A stretch of 64,000 bases of DNA from NCBI RefSeq assembly GCF_016919005.1, contig NZ_JAFFQE010000003.1, forward strand, positions 434,001 to 498,000. The letters run 5' to 3'. The notes beneath the pieces were generated by a model, which saw only the letters and a program-made list of their open reading frames with translations, did no database searches and was not told the DNA's origin. The stretch is from Desulfopila inferna (lineage in GTDB: Bacteria; Desulfobacterota; Desulfobulbia; Desulfobulbales; Desulfocapsaceae). Below are positions 27,493-37,505 of this stretch, piece by piece (the stretch's first letter is position 1; every line of letters begins with the position of its first letter). Position numbers and translations under genes: made by a program.

Positions 27493-28857
27493 TCAGGACT
27501 CATCATATTTCTGCAGTTTATTCTGCAGGGTTTTACGGCTGATACCAAGCCGCCGGGCAGCTTCGCTTTTATTCCCCTCAGTCTCCTCCAGGGTCTGCAG
27601 GATGATCATTTTTTCCGCTTCATAAAGGGAGGTGGGCAGTTCGCTCTCCAGGGGAGGCCCGTTGCCGTTGTCCCTATATTTCTGAATAGAGAGCGGCAGG
27701 CTTTTCTCGGTGAGTTGATCACCGCGCATGAGGATCACTCCGCGTTCGATGGCGTTTTCCAGCTCCCGGACATTGCCGGGCCAGGGATACTTGCGGAGAA
27801 GCTTCAGACACTCCGGGGTTATCATGTCGACAGTGCGTCTGTTTTTCTGGGCAAATTTCTCAACGAAATGTTCAACCAGAGCAGGAATATCCTCTTCTCT
27901 CTCCCGCAGAGGCGGAACAGTGAGCATTACCACATTGAGCCGGTAATACAGATCTTCACGAAAAGCGCCGGCAGCAACCTCTTCTTCAAGATTGCGGTTG
28001 GTGGCGGCGATTACCCGCACATCAACGGTAATTGTTTCTTCACCGCCAATCCGCTGCAGTTCCTGTTCCTGAAGAACTCGGAGGAGCTTCACCTGCATCG
28101 CCTGGCTGGTCTCTCCGATTTCATCGAGGAAGAGAGTGCCGCCGTCGGCCTGCACGAATTTGCCTTCCCTGCGCCTGTCCGCCCCGGAAAATGCCCCCTT
28201 CTCGTGGCCGAAGAGCTCTGATTCCAACAGGGTTTCCACCAGAGCGGCGCAATTTACTTTGACAAAAGGACCGCTGCTGCGGGTGCTGTTGACATGAAGC
28301 GACTCCGCCACCAGCTCCTTGCCTGTTCCAGACTCGCCCGCAATGAGGACGGTTGCTTCGGTAGGGGCAACATAGCCTATCATTTCGAGAAGTTCCTTCA
28401 TCGGAGCGGAGGAGCCGATAATATCGGTCTCCAGCTGCTTTTCATTCGTGGTGTTTCCCTGTTTCCTGCTCTCCACCTGCTGGTGGTCCAGGGCTCGCTC
28501 CAGGGCCAGCCGCAGTCTGTCAAAATCAAGTGGTTTAGTCAGGTAGTCATGAGCACCGTGCTGAATCGCTTCAACCGCATCATTTACCGAGGAGTAGGCT
28601 GTCATGATGATCACCGGCAGTTCCGGTCGCAGCTCCTGGATTCGCGAAAAGGCCTCCCTGCCGTCCATCTTTGCCATACGTACATCCATGAGCACGGCAT
28701 CATATATATTATGGCGGACAGCTTCCACGGCTGTGCTGCCGTCATCGGCTTCGACACACTTCCAGCCCCACTCCTTGAACATAGAGCAGAGCATGAAGCG
28801 ATGGACCTGCTCATCATCAACAACGAGTATCGTTACCTGACTTCTCTTTTTGACCAC
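27493..28857 (-). CDS. Sigma-54-dependent NtrC-family response regulator
   Basis: A complete three-domain activator of about 454 residues: receiver (TILVVDDEQ, phospho-Asp about 58 in AVLMDVRM, Lys in YLTKPLD), AAA+ sigma-54 activation domain (Walker A GESGTGKE, the sigma-54 contact loop as GAFSGA, Walker B TLFLDEIGE, WPGNVRELENAIE) and a Fis-type HTH (EGNKSEAARRLGISRKTLQNKL). The GTG at 28857 has GAGG 8 nt upstream; the frame stays open to a GTG at 28878. No histidine kinase lies in the window. It follows the cNMP-PilZ and membrane protein genes after 66 bp and may belong to that operon. Confidence 0.93.
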   Translation of the reverse strand: MVKKRSQVTILVVDDEQVHRFMLCSMFKEWGWKCVEADDGSTAVEAVRHNIYDAVLMDVRMAKMDGREAFSRIQELRPELPVIIMTAYSSVNDAVEAIQHGAHDYLTKPLDFDRLRLALERALDHQQVESRKQGNTTNEKQLETDIIGSSAPMKELLEMIGYVAPTEATVLIAGESGTGKELVAESLHVNSTRSSGPFVKVNCAALVETLLESELFGHEKGAFSGADRRREGKFVQADGGTLFLDEIGETSQAMQVKLLRVLQEQELQRIGGEETITVDVRVIAATNRNLEEEVAAGAFREDLYYRLNVVMLTVPPLREREEDIPALVEHFVEKFAQKNRRTVDMITPECLKLLRKYPWPGNVRELENAIERGVILMRGDQLTEKSLPLSIQKYRDNGNGPPLESELPTSLYEAEKMIILQTLEETEGNKSEAARRLGISRKTLQNKLQKYDES

Positions 28858-28923
28858 TGCCAACACCTCAACAATCACTTAAAAGGTGGCCTCGCCACTA
28901 TGATTTCTTCTCAGCCTATCCGC

Positions 28924-29835
28924 TTAGATCAACAAAATAACGACAACAACACAGGAAGGAAACAGAAAACTGAAGAGGACATCACTTCTTTCTAATTCCC
29001 TGTGCACTTTCAGCTTTATAACAAGATAGGCAAGAAAAAACAGAACAATAAAGACCATTGCCGGCAGAAACAGCCCGGTAATCTGAGCAGTGACGAGGCC
29101 TGTAAAAAGGGCAAAAGCCGAAACCGGTAAATAGAGAAACCGCTCCTGCGCCTGCCTCACGCCCGGCAACAGGTTGTCCGTCTTATTCAAGCGCAGCAAA
29201 GAGGCGGAAAGCAGCGCCACCAACACCCAGTCCGTGACACCAAAAAGAGGCAGTGGAACATCATAACCGGGGATACCCGCCTTGACCACGATGAAATCTA
29301 CAAAGGGGGGGGGACCTATCATTCCCTGTTCATAGTAGGCTGATATATCTTCAATCATCCCCTTGGTCGGCCCCTTGATGACACTCATCAGGTCCGCAGT
29401 TGCCGCAGTAAGACAGACCGGTACCAATTCTCCTGTTCTTTTGATCGCAGACGAGAGAACAGTACCCGCAATCCCGGCTGCGAAGAGCAGATTGGCTGTC
29501 GACAGCCCGGCAATCAACACCGCGGCATAATCATATATTCGTGCATAGCCATAGATAAGCAAAAAAAGAAACAGAGCAACAGCACTATATTTAAATACTT
29601 CCGCCCGATCATTTAGCAAAACAAACTTTATGATTCGATAGGTTAGAGAAGAGGCGAGCAGGAGATACATCGCCACAAAGAGAAACAAGATGAGATTCTG
29701 CTGGAATGAACTGATGCCCTCAGGCACCGGAAAATAATAAAACACCACTGTTGGTAAAACCCAGCAGAGGTAAAAGGGGGCTATCACTTTTGGCCGGCTG
29801 TAAGATCTAACTCGGGCGGGGAAAGAGAAAAGCAT
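28924..29835 (-). CDS. Polytopic membrane protein of unknown function
   Basis: A 303-residue protein with about nine hydrophobic segments, for example FYLCWVLPTVVFYYF, NLILFLFVAMYLLLAS, ALFLFLLIYGYARIYDYAAV, and a C-terminal pair ending VVVILLI. A conserved-looking loop, IKGPTKGMIEDISAYYEQG, is followed by GPPPFVDF and YDVPLPLFGVTDW. I do not recognise the family. Its ATG overlaps the stop of the upstream cNMP-PilZ gene (TAATG), so the two products probably act together. The GPPP codons contain nine consecutive C, a slippage-prone tract. Confidence 0.75.
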   Translation of the reverse strand: MLFSFPARVRSYSRPKVIAPFYLCWVLPTVVFYYFPVPEGISSFQQNLILFLFVAMYLLLASSLTYRIIKFVLLNDRAEVFKYSAVALFLFLLIYGYARIYDYAAVLIAGLSTANLLFAAGIAGTVLSSAIKRTGELVPVCLTAATADLMSVIKGPTKGMIEDISAYYEQGMIGPPPFVDFIVVKAGIPGYDVPLPLFGVTDWVLVALLSASLLRLNKTDNLLPGVRQAQERFLYLPVSAFALFTGLVTAQITGLFLPAMVFIVLFFLAYLVIKLKVHRELERSDVLFSFLFPSCVVVVILLI

Positions 29836-30839
29836 TACCGTCCAGTTTTCCCTCTCTTTTTGGAGAGTATCTCCCCAAGAGTGGCTTTTTTCAGGGACTT
29901 ATCGAACATTATATGAATACAGTAATCGTTATGCATGAAAAATGTGACTTTAACGACTTTCCCGACCATCTCAAATTCCACGGGACTGTCATTCACTTCA
30001 AAAGTAACCTGAAGGAGCAGGTGCCGCGCCAGCAGAGCCCTTGCCGTGGCCTTTTTGGACAGTTTGATCTCGAAGGCACAGCCTTCTACGGAAATATCCG
30101 TTAGCATACCGCGAAAATAGGTCTCTGTTTTATTCCCCTCTTTGTCAAGCAGCGATCCCTTCAGAGGACCGCTCAAGGGATAGCGTGGTTTGTTTCTTTT
30201 CTCCATTGATTTCCAGCGGGAAATATCTTCAAGGCTGCCGTGTTTTATACAAAAGTCGATTATTTTTTCATAGAGTCCGGGTAACTCTTCATGCCAACTG
30301 TCTGTTGCCGAATTCTCCAGACAGTACAGCACGACTTCGGTATGACTGACCGCAGTTGCCGAACACAGTGAAATTGAGGTAAAACTGTATTCGCCAAGAA
30401 TGTTGCCTTTGCCAAGCTGGGCGAGGACGGTATTTTTCCCTTTACGGGGAAAGATGATGGTCACCTTGCCCTGATCTATGAAGAACAGGCGGGTATTATA
30501 AGCTCCATGGGAGAGGATGATTTTTTTTGGCGGAACCACCACCCTCTTCATGGAATAAAACAGGCCGTTTTTCTCCTCCTGCGTCAGGGTTGAATAAAGG
30601 CTGTCCCAGATCGCCAAATGATCCTTATCGATACCTGCAGCCTTTTCCTGTTCGATTATTTCCGCCGATTTTATAATTTCAGTCAATGCTGTAGCGTCTG
30701 TTTCCAGCAGTTTCTCCCGCAAGGCTTCGGCGCTCTTGAAATCCCTTGATTTTGCAGCAGCCTCGATTTCATCGAACAATTTTTTAATAAGGATACCCTT
30801 ATCTTCGCTATCGGAAGAATTCGCTGTAGAAGGGACCAT
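29835..30839 (-). CDS. cNMP-fold/PilZ protein (334 aa)
   Basis: Layout: an N-terminal helical segment with SAEALREKLLET (about 35-60), a cyclic-nucleotide-binding fold (about 95-185; GNILGEYSFTSISLCSATAV, lacking the ligand Arg) and a C-terminal PilZ domain with R215-x3-R219 and D248-x-S-x-x-G, both c-di-GMP motifs intact. The order and the helical segment match residues about 800-1123 of the protein at 5012-8383, so the two are paralogues, this one lacking the HEAT region. It is the first gene of a unit with the membrane protein (TAATG overlap). Its ligand and output are unknown. Confidence 0.85.
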   Translation of the reverse strand: MVPSTANSSDSEDKGILIKKLFDEIEAAAKSRDFKSAEALREKLLETDATALTEIIKSAEIIEQEKAAGIDKDHLAIWDSLYSTLTQEEKNGLFYSMKRVVVPPKKIILSHGAYNTRLFFIDQGKVTIIFPRKGKNTVLAQLGKGNILGEYSFTSISLCSATAVSHTEVVLYCLENSATDSWHEELPGLYEKIIDFCIKHGSLEDISRWKSMEKRNKPRYPLSGPLKGSLLDKEGNKTETYFRGMLTDISVEGCAFEIKLSKKATARALLARHLLLQVTFEVNDSPVEFEMVGKVVKVTFFMHNDYCIHIMFDKSLKKATLGEILSKKRGKTGR

Positions 30840-31257
30840 TTCCTTACTTCCTCCAATACTGGTTTAAAGAAAAAAGATAACACCCATTTTGGAAAATGGG
30901 TTACATCAAGAATAATTCCTGCCAACTGGTACTATTTTTCTGCATGACATCGTTCATAAGTCTAACATCTTTATCAACCAAAATTCTATAACTATTTATT
31001 TTTTCAACTATTCACTCCAAATACAACTTCTCTTGCCGCTAAAAACATCTCACCGGAATCACATGATTTATAGCTCAGCTGGGCTGGATAAAAGCCTTGG
31101 CTATAGCGGTAATTCACGGATTTATTACAGAACTTAAGCAGTTTTTCTAGAGTGGGACATTAAATCAATTACGACTTGTGCCGAAATGGCGTTTCTGGGG
31201 AAATTTCCGGATATATTGGCCTCCGTTCACTTTGCTTCTAAACCACCCCGGTGCGGA
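30840..31257. other. 418-bp gene-free stretch
   Basis: AT-rich leader of the cNMP-PilZ unit and 3' flank of the AhpD-like gene. I see no repeat, hairpin with T-run or conserved promoter that I can support. Confidence 0.5.
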
Positions 31258-31581
31258 TTATTTTTCTATAATATCCCTGCTCCAGGATATAGCCGCCATT
31301 GCACTGGGAAAACCGATAGTAGAGATAAGGGCAAGATTCGCGTGATAAATCTCTTCAACAGAGACTCCTGCCGCCAGGGCTCTACGTGTATGGGAATGCA
31401 CGGCTCCCTCGGAACCTATTGCACCCGCAGCTGCCAGTTGAAGGAGCTGCAGCGTTTTTTCGTCGAGCGGACCTGCACTGCGTATCTCGGTTCCCAATTT
31501 TTCATGAGCCTCAAAAACAGCAGGGTATTGTTTCACCAATTCATTAAAGTGCTTGCTCGGTACTCTGTGTTCCGTAGTCAT
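31258..31581 (-). CDS. Carboxymuconolactone decarboxylase (AhpD-like) family protein
   Basis: A 107-residue all-helical protein of the CMD/AhpD superfamily. The central block SEGAVHSHTRRALAAGVSVEEI matches the EGAxxxHxRRAL helix of this family. It lacks the CxxC pair of peroxidase-active AhpD (GSEGAVH instead), so redox activity by a dithiol is unlikely. The function is unknown. It lies 31 bp downstream of tamB on the same strand and may be the last gene of the tamA-tamB transcript. Ribosome-binding sequence AGGAGGA precedes the ATG. Confidence 0.85.
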   Translation of the reverse strand: MTTEHRVPSKHFNELVKQYPAVFEAHEKLGTEIRSAGPLDEKTLQLLQLAAAGAIGSEGAVHSHTRRALAAGVSVEEIYHANLALISTIGFPSAMAAISWSRDIIEK

Positions 31582-31612
31582 ACTGTCCTCCTGTCTAAAG
31601 GATTACCCGCAT

Positions 31613-34600
31613 TCATTTCTCAATCGAATAGAGAATATCGCCGCTGCTGGATTCCGCCGAACTCCGCGTTTCAATCGAAAAATTCTTACCTAAATCATAT
31701 CTTACCTTAAACTCCCCCGAAGAATCAAAGAAGTTATGATCATAGCCGACAAAGAGATCGTCGGTGAGGTTTTTCCCAACCACAATTGACATATCCTGAG
31801 AGCCTGTGCTGCCATCCAGATAGACCTCATCCACGGGTACATATTTGCCCAGGGTGTTGGTGATGGTGTTGACGCCTCGTATCCCCAAGGCCGTTGCAGC
31901 CGCACCGATCAGGCTCTGATCATTGTCAGTGGAGGCATACATGGCTCTGCCCACCAGCAAATATGCCAGGATATTGCTCTCTTCCATTGCCGGATCGGAA
32001 AAAAGCTGAAACTCCGGATCGTTGGCCGTTCCACCGACCATTACCCCGACAACCATCTCTTCAACTTTTCGATGGGCACGAAAATCGAGACCCGGATTGT
32101 CCACGGATTCCCCTGAAAACAATAACCTGCCGCGGGTTATGTCAAGTTCGACACTATAGAAGGCAAATTGTCCATCTTCTACCTCCAGCTCTCCAAAAGC
32201 CGACAATATTCTTCCCGGAACATCCACCAGTTCAATGGTTCCGGCAAGACGGCTTTGTAAACCATAGGCGTCAATCCGTACATCGTCTCCGAGGGAGATT
32301 GTCAGATCAGTAGAAAAAGGTGAACGTATCTGTTGTTCCTCCTCGGTTTTATCGACAATTACGACATCTTCCGATGGAGTCACCTCTCCCTTACTTCCTT
32401 CGAGAGTAATGCGGCCGTAAGGAATATTCACATCTCCAGAGAGGGTATTTCCTCCTTCACCTAAATTAAGCTGTATATCCGGCGATGCCCGGATGACATA
32501 CTCATCGGTTGCCATTACCTCAAAATCGGTTCCGCTGAAATGACTGGTCAATTTCCAGCCCTGTTCCGGTGCAAAGCTCACCCTGCCTTCACCCTGCATC
32601 ACTCCCGGTCCCGATTGAGCGGTAAGAAGAAACTCTGCATTTCCCCAGGCACTGGAGCCCTCCACCGAAACCTCCTCCAGGGTGATCCCCATATCCGCAA
32701 CCTGGATCACTCCCTGATCCAGGTCGATATTTCCCTGCACTTTGGGGTCTTCAAAAGTTCCGTTAAAATCAAGCTTCCCCTGCAGGCTGCCCGTCGGTAT
32801 TATACGTGAGTTGCTCAACAGAGTAATGAAGGAGAGGTCGGCAAAATGAAACTCAAGCTCGCCATCCAGCGGTGTTGTGGCCAGGACGGCAAGATCGAAT
32901 CCATGAATATTAAGGTATCCCTCAAGTATCCCGCTTTCTTCAAAATCAGAGCTCAGGGCAATACTCAGGGAGTCCTCTGTCATCTGCGCATCGATACGGT
33001 TATCTGAAAAAATATACGTCAAGCCGTCATCCCGGCCATCAGCCGCCAGGAGGAGTTCGGGAACCGACACAGTTCCTTCCAGGCGTGATATTCTGCCCCC
33101 ATGGCCTTCTGCAAGGATATCCGCCAGCATCTCTCCCTGCACGGGGAAGCCGGTTATGCCGAAATCATTAAGCAGAGCCAAAGGCAAACCATCCGTAACC
33201 GCCTGTACAGACCATATCTCTTCCCGGACCGAGCCGTTCAAGCAGAAACCAGCCTGGTCCGCCTGGAGACAGAAGTCCTCCACCCCGCTTTTCTCCTTGC
33301 CGATTTCGACCAGGGCGTTTTTATCCAGAGACCAGTCGCCGTAATCCGCCATGGTAAACCGCGCGCTCTCCAGAATGCCTTTCCAGGAAGAATCATAGCT
33401 GCCGCTGCCCTGCAGCCGACCATTGCCCAAACCTGTCATAGCCCGTATTTCAAAGGTATGGTCCGCTGTTGTTCCCGCGGCCTGCAAGGATGCTTCAGAA
33501 ATCTCCAGCTCATTATTTTTGATTGCATCTCCCTGTATATCAACTTCGATCTCACCATTTTCATGAAGATCAACGGACACATAACTCTTCAGGGCTGCGA
33601 AAGAAAAAGTATCCATTTGGCCATCCCGGGCAGTCAACTCAAACTGCAGCTGCGGCGCTTCCCGGGTTCCCGAAAGTTTTCCGGAAAATCCAAGCCGCCC
33701 CTGGAGGTCAGCCATAAATGTCTGGAAATCAGGTACTTCTGCTGAAAAATGAAGATCGTATCCCTCTCTTGAAATAGTCCCATCCGCAACCGCAAAAGCA
33801 TCGCCATATCTAAGGTCAAGCCCCCTGACCACAATTGATTCGCCTTGTATTTCCATACTGCCAGTACCGTTGAGAGGAAGCCCTTTCAATACTCCTGAAA
33901 GATTTTCGATTTCAAACCGATGCGAAGACGGCTGGGAGAGATCACCATGACCTGCAATTTGTGCATTGATTTTGCCAGGCCATTGTTCAAGGAAATATCC
34001 CGGATCAATATCGCGGAGTTCGGCTTTTGCCCGCCACTGATTGTCCAGCAGCCCACCCTGAAGGCACATCAGCGCTGCGTCATGAGAAAGGCAGAGCCCG
34101 TCAAGCGTGATTTTCCCCGGTCCCATGGCCAGGTGCGCCTGATCGACCAGCCTGATCCTGCCCTCTTGCGGATGCATGACGTCGAAGGTCCTAATCACTC
34201 CTTCCCAGATATTTTCCTGCAGGGATCCTTCCGCTGCGAGAGAAAGCGAAATGGCATCCTGAAGCAGATGCAGCTCTATATGGTGAGTGTCTAGATTACC
34301 GGCGATATCAAGTGATACCTCTTCCAGACGTTGATCCTGCCGCCCCACTCCCTTCAGCTGAGCCGATGCGTCGATCATACTCTCCCCTGCAGCCTCTGCG
34401 GAGATGTCTGCCGTGATATCCGCCTTGAGCGCGGCCACGCTGAAATCATCTACGGCAATGTTTTTCCCTAGCAGATCTGCCGCTATCCGGGGACGGGAGA
34501 GATCCCCGGTAATCTCTCCCTTGAGCTGCGCCGCCCCGGCTCCCTCGGAAAAAAAGGCAGCCATATCAGGCACCGTGAGGTTGTAAGCCAGTTGATACTC

Positions 34601-35614
34601 ACTGTCGATTAACCCGGCCACCTCGAGCCGGGATGCACCGCTTACCACCGCTAATTCGGATATATCCAGGGTACTGCCGTCGATATGAGCATTGCCGGAA
34701 ATGTGCAGGGGATATGATTTCAACCGGCCTTCGATGGTGCTGATATCAATATCAGCGGTAAAAAGCCCATCGGAGAATGCACCATCCGCTATCACCTTTC
34801 CATCGAGCATTCCGGGAAGATCCGGCAGCATCACGGCAGGATCGAGATCTTTTGCCTGCAGTTCCGCGTGGAACTCGACCCCGTCTTTTACGCTGAACCG
34901 GCTGACAAGATCTGCCTGAAAAGGTGCATCGAGGATAATCTGCAAATTGCCGTTTTCCAGGGTGTCCGTTACAGCGAATTTCCCATGCAATTCCGGGACA
35001 TCCCCAATTGTATAGCGATACTCGCCCTTCAGATTCACCGGCCAGGCACCATTCGGTGAAATTGTGCCGCTAAGATGCAGATCAAGAAATTCGTTGCGCA
35101 AGTGGAGTAGGTTCAACTGCAGACTCTTTTTACCGGCGATGACCTCGAGGTCGATTCTATCGATTGCCATCGCCGTTTCCTGGCCGCTCTCAATCAGGAT
35201 ATCCGTCGCTTCGAGCTTGTCTATTTCTACGGACAATGGCATTTCAAGCTCCGGCAGCGACAATCTCTCCTCATCATCCTCCACCTCCCCCTCTTTTGCG
35301 GAACCGCGAAAATGCAGGTCATCAAGAAACAGGGAATTGAGGTGCGCCTCTCCATGGATGAGCTTCGTCGGATCCCAGGCAACTTTGATGAGTCGAAGGT
35401 CGAAACTTTGTGTGGCCGAGGTATAGGACAGACCTTGAGCGGCAAAGCTGCCACCCAGTCTTCCCTCTGCTTTTTCTACCTTAACCTGGCCCCCTGTCAA
35501 TTTTTCGAGGCTGAAAACCACAAGACGCAAGCCGCTCTCGCTAAAGAGCAGGAAGACGAGCAGTATCAGCGGAGAAACAGTAACCACAAGGGCGGCTATC
35601 ACCAGTTTCTTCAT
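31613..35614 (-). CDS. tamB: Translocation and assembly module subunit TamB
   Basis: A 1333-residue AsmA-like envelope protein. One N-terminal membrane anchor (residues about 5-25, LVIAALVVTVSPLILLVFLLF) is followed by a long beta-rich periplasmic region that forms a lipid-conducting groove in this family. The C-terminal DUF490 domain is clear (AFGELEVEDGQFAFYSVELDITRGRLLFSG, ILAYLLVGRAM, AATALGIRGVN) and ends in a beta strand. With TamA it helps insert certain outer-membrane proteins and move phospholipid between membranes. Its ATG overlaps the tamA stop (TAATG), the usual tamA-tamB arrangement. Confidence 0.93.
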   Translation of the reverse strand: MKKLVIAALVVTVSPLILLVFLLFSESGLRLVVFSLEKLTGGQVKVEKAEGRLGGSFAAQGLSYTSATQSFDLRLIKVAWDPTKLIHGEAHLNSLFLDDLHFRGSAKEGEVEDDEERLSLPELEMPLSVEIDKLEATDILIESGQETAMAIDRIDLEVIAGKKSLQLNLLHLRNEFLDLHLSGTISPNGAWPVNLKGEYRYTIGDVPELHGKFAVTDTLENGNLQIILDAPFQADLVSRFSVKDGVEFHAELQAKDLDPAVMLPDLPGMLDGKVIADGAFSDGLFTADIDISTIEGRLKSYPLHISGNAHIDGSTLDISELAVVSGASRLEVAGLIDSEYQLAYNLTVPDMAAFFSEGAGAAQLKGEITGDLSRPRIAADLLGKNIAVDDFSVAALKADITADISAEAAGESMIDASAQLKGVGRQDQRLEEVSLDIAGNLDTHHIELHLLQDAISLSLAAEGSLQENIWEGVIRTFDVMHPQEGRIRLVDQAHLAMGPGKITLDGLCLSHDAALMCLQGGLLDNQWRAKAELRDIDPGYFLEQWPGKINAQIAGHGDLSQPSSHRFEIENLSGVLKGLPLNGTGSMEIQGESIVVRGLDLRYGDAFAVADGTISREGYDLHFSAEVPDFQTFMADLQGRLGFSGKLSGTREAPQLQFELTARDGQMDTFSFAALKSYVSVDLHENGEIEVDIQGDAIKNNELEISEASLQAAGTTADHTFEIRAMTGLGNGRLQGSGSYDSSWKGILESARFTMADYGDWSLDKNALVEIGKEKSGVEDFCLQADQAGFCLNGSVREEIWSVQAVTDGLPLALLNDFGITGFPVQGEMLADILAEGHGGRISRLEGTVSVPELLLAADGRDDGLTYIFSDNRIDAQMTEDSLSIALSSDFEESGILEGYLNIHGFDLAVLATTPLDGELEFHFADLSFITLLSNSRIIPTGSLQGKLDFNGTFEDPKVQGNIDLDQGVIQVADMGITLEEVSVEGSSAWGNAEFLLTAQSGPGVMQGEGRVSFAPEQGWKLTSHFSGTDFEVMATDEYVIRASPDIQLNLGEGGNTLSGDVNIPYGRITLEGSKGEVTPSEDVVIVDKTEEEQQIRSPFSTDLTISLGDDVRIDAYGLQSRLAGTIELVDVPGRILSAFGELEVEDGQFAFYSVELDITRGRLLFSGESVDNPGLDFRAHRKVEEMVVGVMVGGTANDPEFQLFSDPAMEESNILAYLLVGRAMYASTDNDQSLIGAAATALGIRGVNTITNTLGKYVPVDEVYLDGSTGSQDMSIVVGKNLTDDLFVGYDHNFFDSSGEFKVRYDLGKNFSIETRSSAESSSGDILYSIEK

Positions 35615-37371
35615 TACAGATCGCCTCCGAGGGTTAAATGCAGCCGCACGGGATTGCCCTCCTTGGAAAGGGCAGATGCCACATCAAGACGTATCTGGCC
35701 GAAGGGCAGTCTATATCTCAACCCCATACCGGCCCCTTCACCGAGATCTTCATCAAAATTGTTTATTCCCTTTCCTACATCAAAAAATGCGGCAATACTC
35801 CAGTTCTGATAGACGGTTTTTTCCACTTCAATTGAACCGAACACCAGATACTTGCCCCCGGTAACTGTACCAGAATCATCCGTGGAACCGAGTTCATTAT
35901 AGTCATACCCCCTGACACTCTGATCGCCACCGGCATAGAACCTCAGAGAAGGCGGCAGGTCATCTACTGTATCCACCAGGGTACTGCCAAGGGCAAATCT
36001 GCCGATCAGTCTCACGCTTTCAATAGGGGTGGTGATTAATTTACCGGAAACAAGGCCCTGCAGAAATGATGCATCTGCAAGAATTTCTTCAGCGGCACCC
36101 TTAAGGTTGACGGCGAATAATGCGCCGTTGCCGGTGTGAAGAAGATCGTCTCCATATACCACTGACCAGCTTGCATTAGGTATCGGGAAAAAGCTGTTTT
36201 CAGTAATATCCCCAACCTGGTATTTTTCACTTTGCACATCGAGACCAATGCCGTATTTAACCCATCCACCTTTGTGATCATAGCTGAGACCACCCTTAAA
36301 TACTCTGGTCTCGGTATCCTCCCAGTCTTTTTCGTTATACATGGCACCAAACAGCATCTTGTCGGTTTGTGGATCATTCACCGGAATACCGTAGATAAAA
36401 TCGAGGCGGCTCTCCCTCTCCGCCAGCTGTATTTCGCTGATCACATTATGACCATGCCGGTTGAATAAACGGTTATCCCAGCCGGCCTTAATCCGCGGGC
36501 CATGATCGGTGGCATAGCCTAGACCGAAGCTGTAACGGTTAAAATATTCCGGCTCAGACAGGCTCACATAAACAGGAATGTACAATCCATCCGCTTTCTC
36601 AATGTCGCCCCTGACGATGACCTGACCGAAGTAGTTGGTCTGGTACAGATTCTGCTGCAGCTGGATAAGCTTGCTGCGCGAAAAGGGCTCTCCCTTTTGA
36701 TAGTTAATAAACTTTGCCAGGAAGTCGGGATCAAGCAGTTCCTGATTAAAGATGGTTCCACCGAAAAGATAGCGGGACCCGGTTTTGATATTCAGGTGAA
36801 TTTCCGCATCTCTGGCTGCCCTGTTGACCAATATTTGACTTCTGCTGTACTCCGCCCTGACATAACCATATGCAAAAAGCTGTTGAAGCAGATTTTTCTT
36901 GCCTTGTTGATAAAGGGTATGGTTGAGTGTATCCCCTTTTTCCAGGGGAAAATCACCAGCAATATTCTTGACTTCCTCGGCAAGCTCAGCTCCAGCGGTA
37001 TCCACCAGAACCGAAACCAAAGAGATCCTTACCGGTTCACCCGGATTGATCGTGTAAACGGCTTGCCAGCCACTATCCCGGCGCAGCAACTCCGCTTCTA
37101 TTTCCGGTGAATAGTATCCAAAAGGCTCAAGGGCACGGCCTATCTCCTCATCAGCTGTACGGTGCAGCCTCTCAACCTGCCATCGGCTCAGATCTTTTTC
37201 GCCTCTTTTCGAATAAATGGAGAGGGAGGCCAGGACATTATCATAGAGTATGCCGTCAATACCCTGTATAGTGACATCGATAAAGTCATCAGCGGCCTGA
37301 AGAGGCAGCGGTACCAGAAGGAGAAACACAAGGAAAAGTCTTGATATTGTCATCCATTTAGATTTTTTCAT
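35614..37371 (-). CDS. tamA: Translocation and assembly module subunit TamA (Omp85 family)
   Basis: About 585 residues: signal peptide (LFLVFLLLVPLPLQAAD), POTRA domains in the first half (VTIQGIDGILYDNVLASLS, FGYYSPEIEAELLRRDSGW, VYTINPGEPVRI) and a C-terminal 16-stranded barrel. The conserved loop-6 motif VRGYDYNELGS and a final strand LHLTLGGDL confirm the Omp85 family. I chose ATG at 37371 (MKKSKWMTISRLF), which gives a normal signal peptide; the frame extends to 37521 but those residues show no signal-like features and overlap the divergent gene's start. It is co-transcribed with tamB (1-bp overlap). Confidence 0.93.
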   Translation of the reverse strand: MKKSKWMTISRLFLVFLLLVPLPLQAADDFIDVTIQGIDGILYDNVLASLSIYSKRGEKDLSRWQVERLHRTADEEIGRALEPFGYYSPEIEAELLRRDSGWQAVYTINPGEPVRISLVSVLVDTAGAELAEEVKNIAGDFPLEKGDTLNHTLYQQGKKNLLQQLFAYGYVRAEYSRSQILVNRAARDAEIHLNIKTGSRYLFGGTIFNQELLDPDFLAKFINYQKGEPFSRSKLIQLQQNLYQTNYFGQVIVRGDIEKADGLYIPVYVSLSEPEYFNRYSFGLGYATDHGPRIKAGWDNRLFNRHGHNVISEIQLAERESRLDFIYGIPVNDPQTDKMLFGAMYNEKDWEDTETRVFKGGLSYDHKGGWVKYGIGLDVQSEKYQVGDITENSFFPIPNASWSVVYGDDLLHTGNGALFAVNLKGAAEEILADASFLQGLVSGKLITTPIESVRLIGRFALGSTLVDTVDDLPPSLRFYAGGDQSVRGYDYNELGSTDDSGTVTGGKYLVFGSIEVEKTVYQNWSIAAFFDVGKGINNFDEDLGEGAGMGLRYRLPFGQIRLDVASALSKEGNPVRLHLTLGGDL

Positions 37372-37505
37372 CAGCGCATCCACAATTCCGGGTGTGTTTT
37401 TCCTGCACGTCTTTTTCAGATCTGCAACGAGGTAGATCAAGCTCGGGTCCAACATCTTTGATGTGCCTGCATCCCAGTCAGAACCGAAAAGTATAACACC
37501 TGCAT

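Noticed and set aside
28924-29835. Possible presenilin/signal-peptide-peptidase-like aspartyl protease (YD at about 101, GVTD near 200)
   Set aside because: GVTD is not GxGD, the two sites are separated by too many helices, and no PAL motif is seen.
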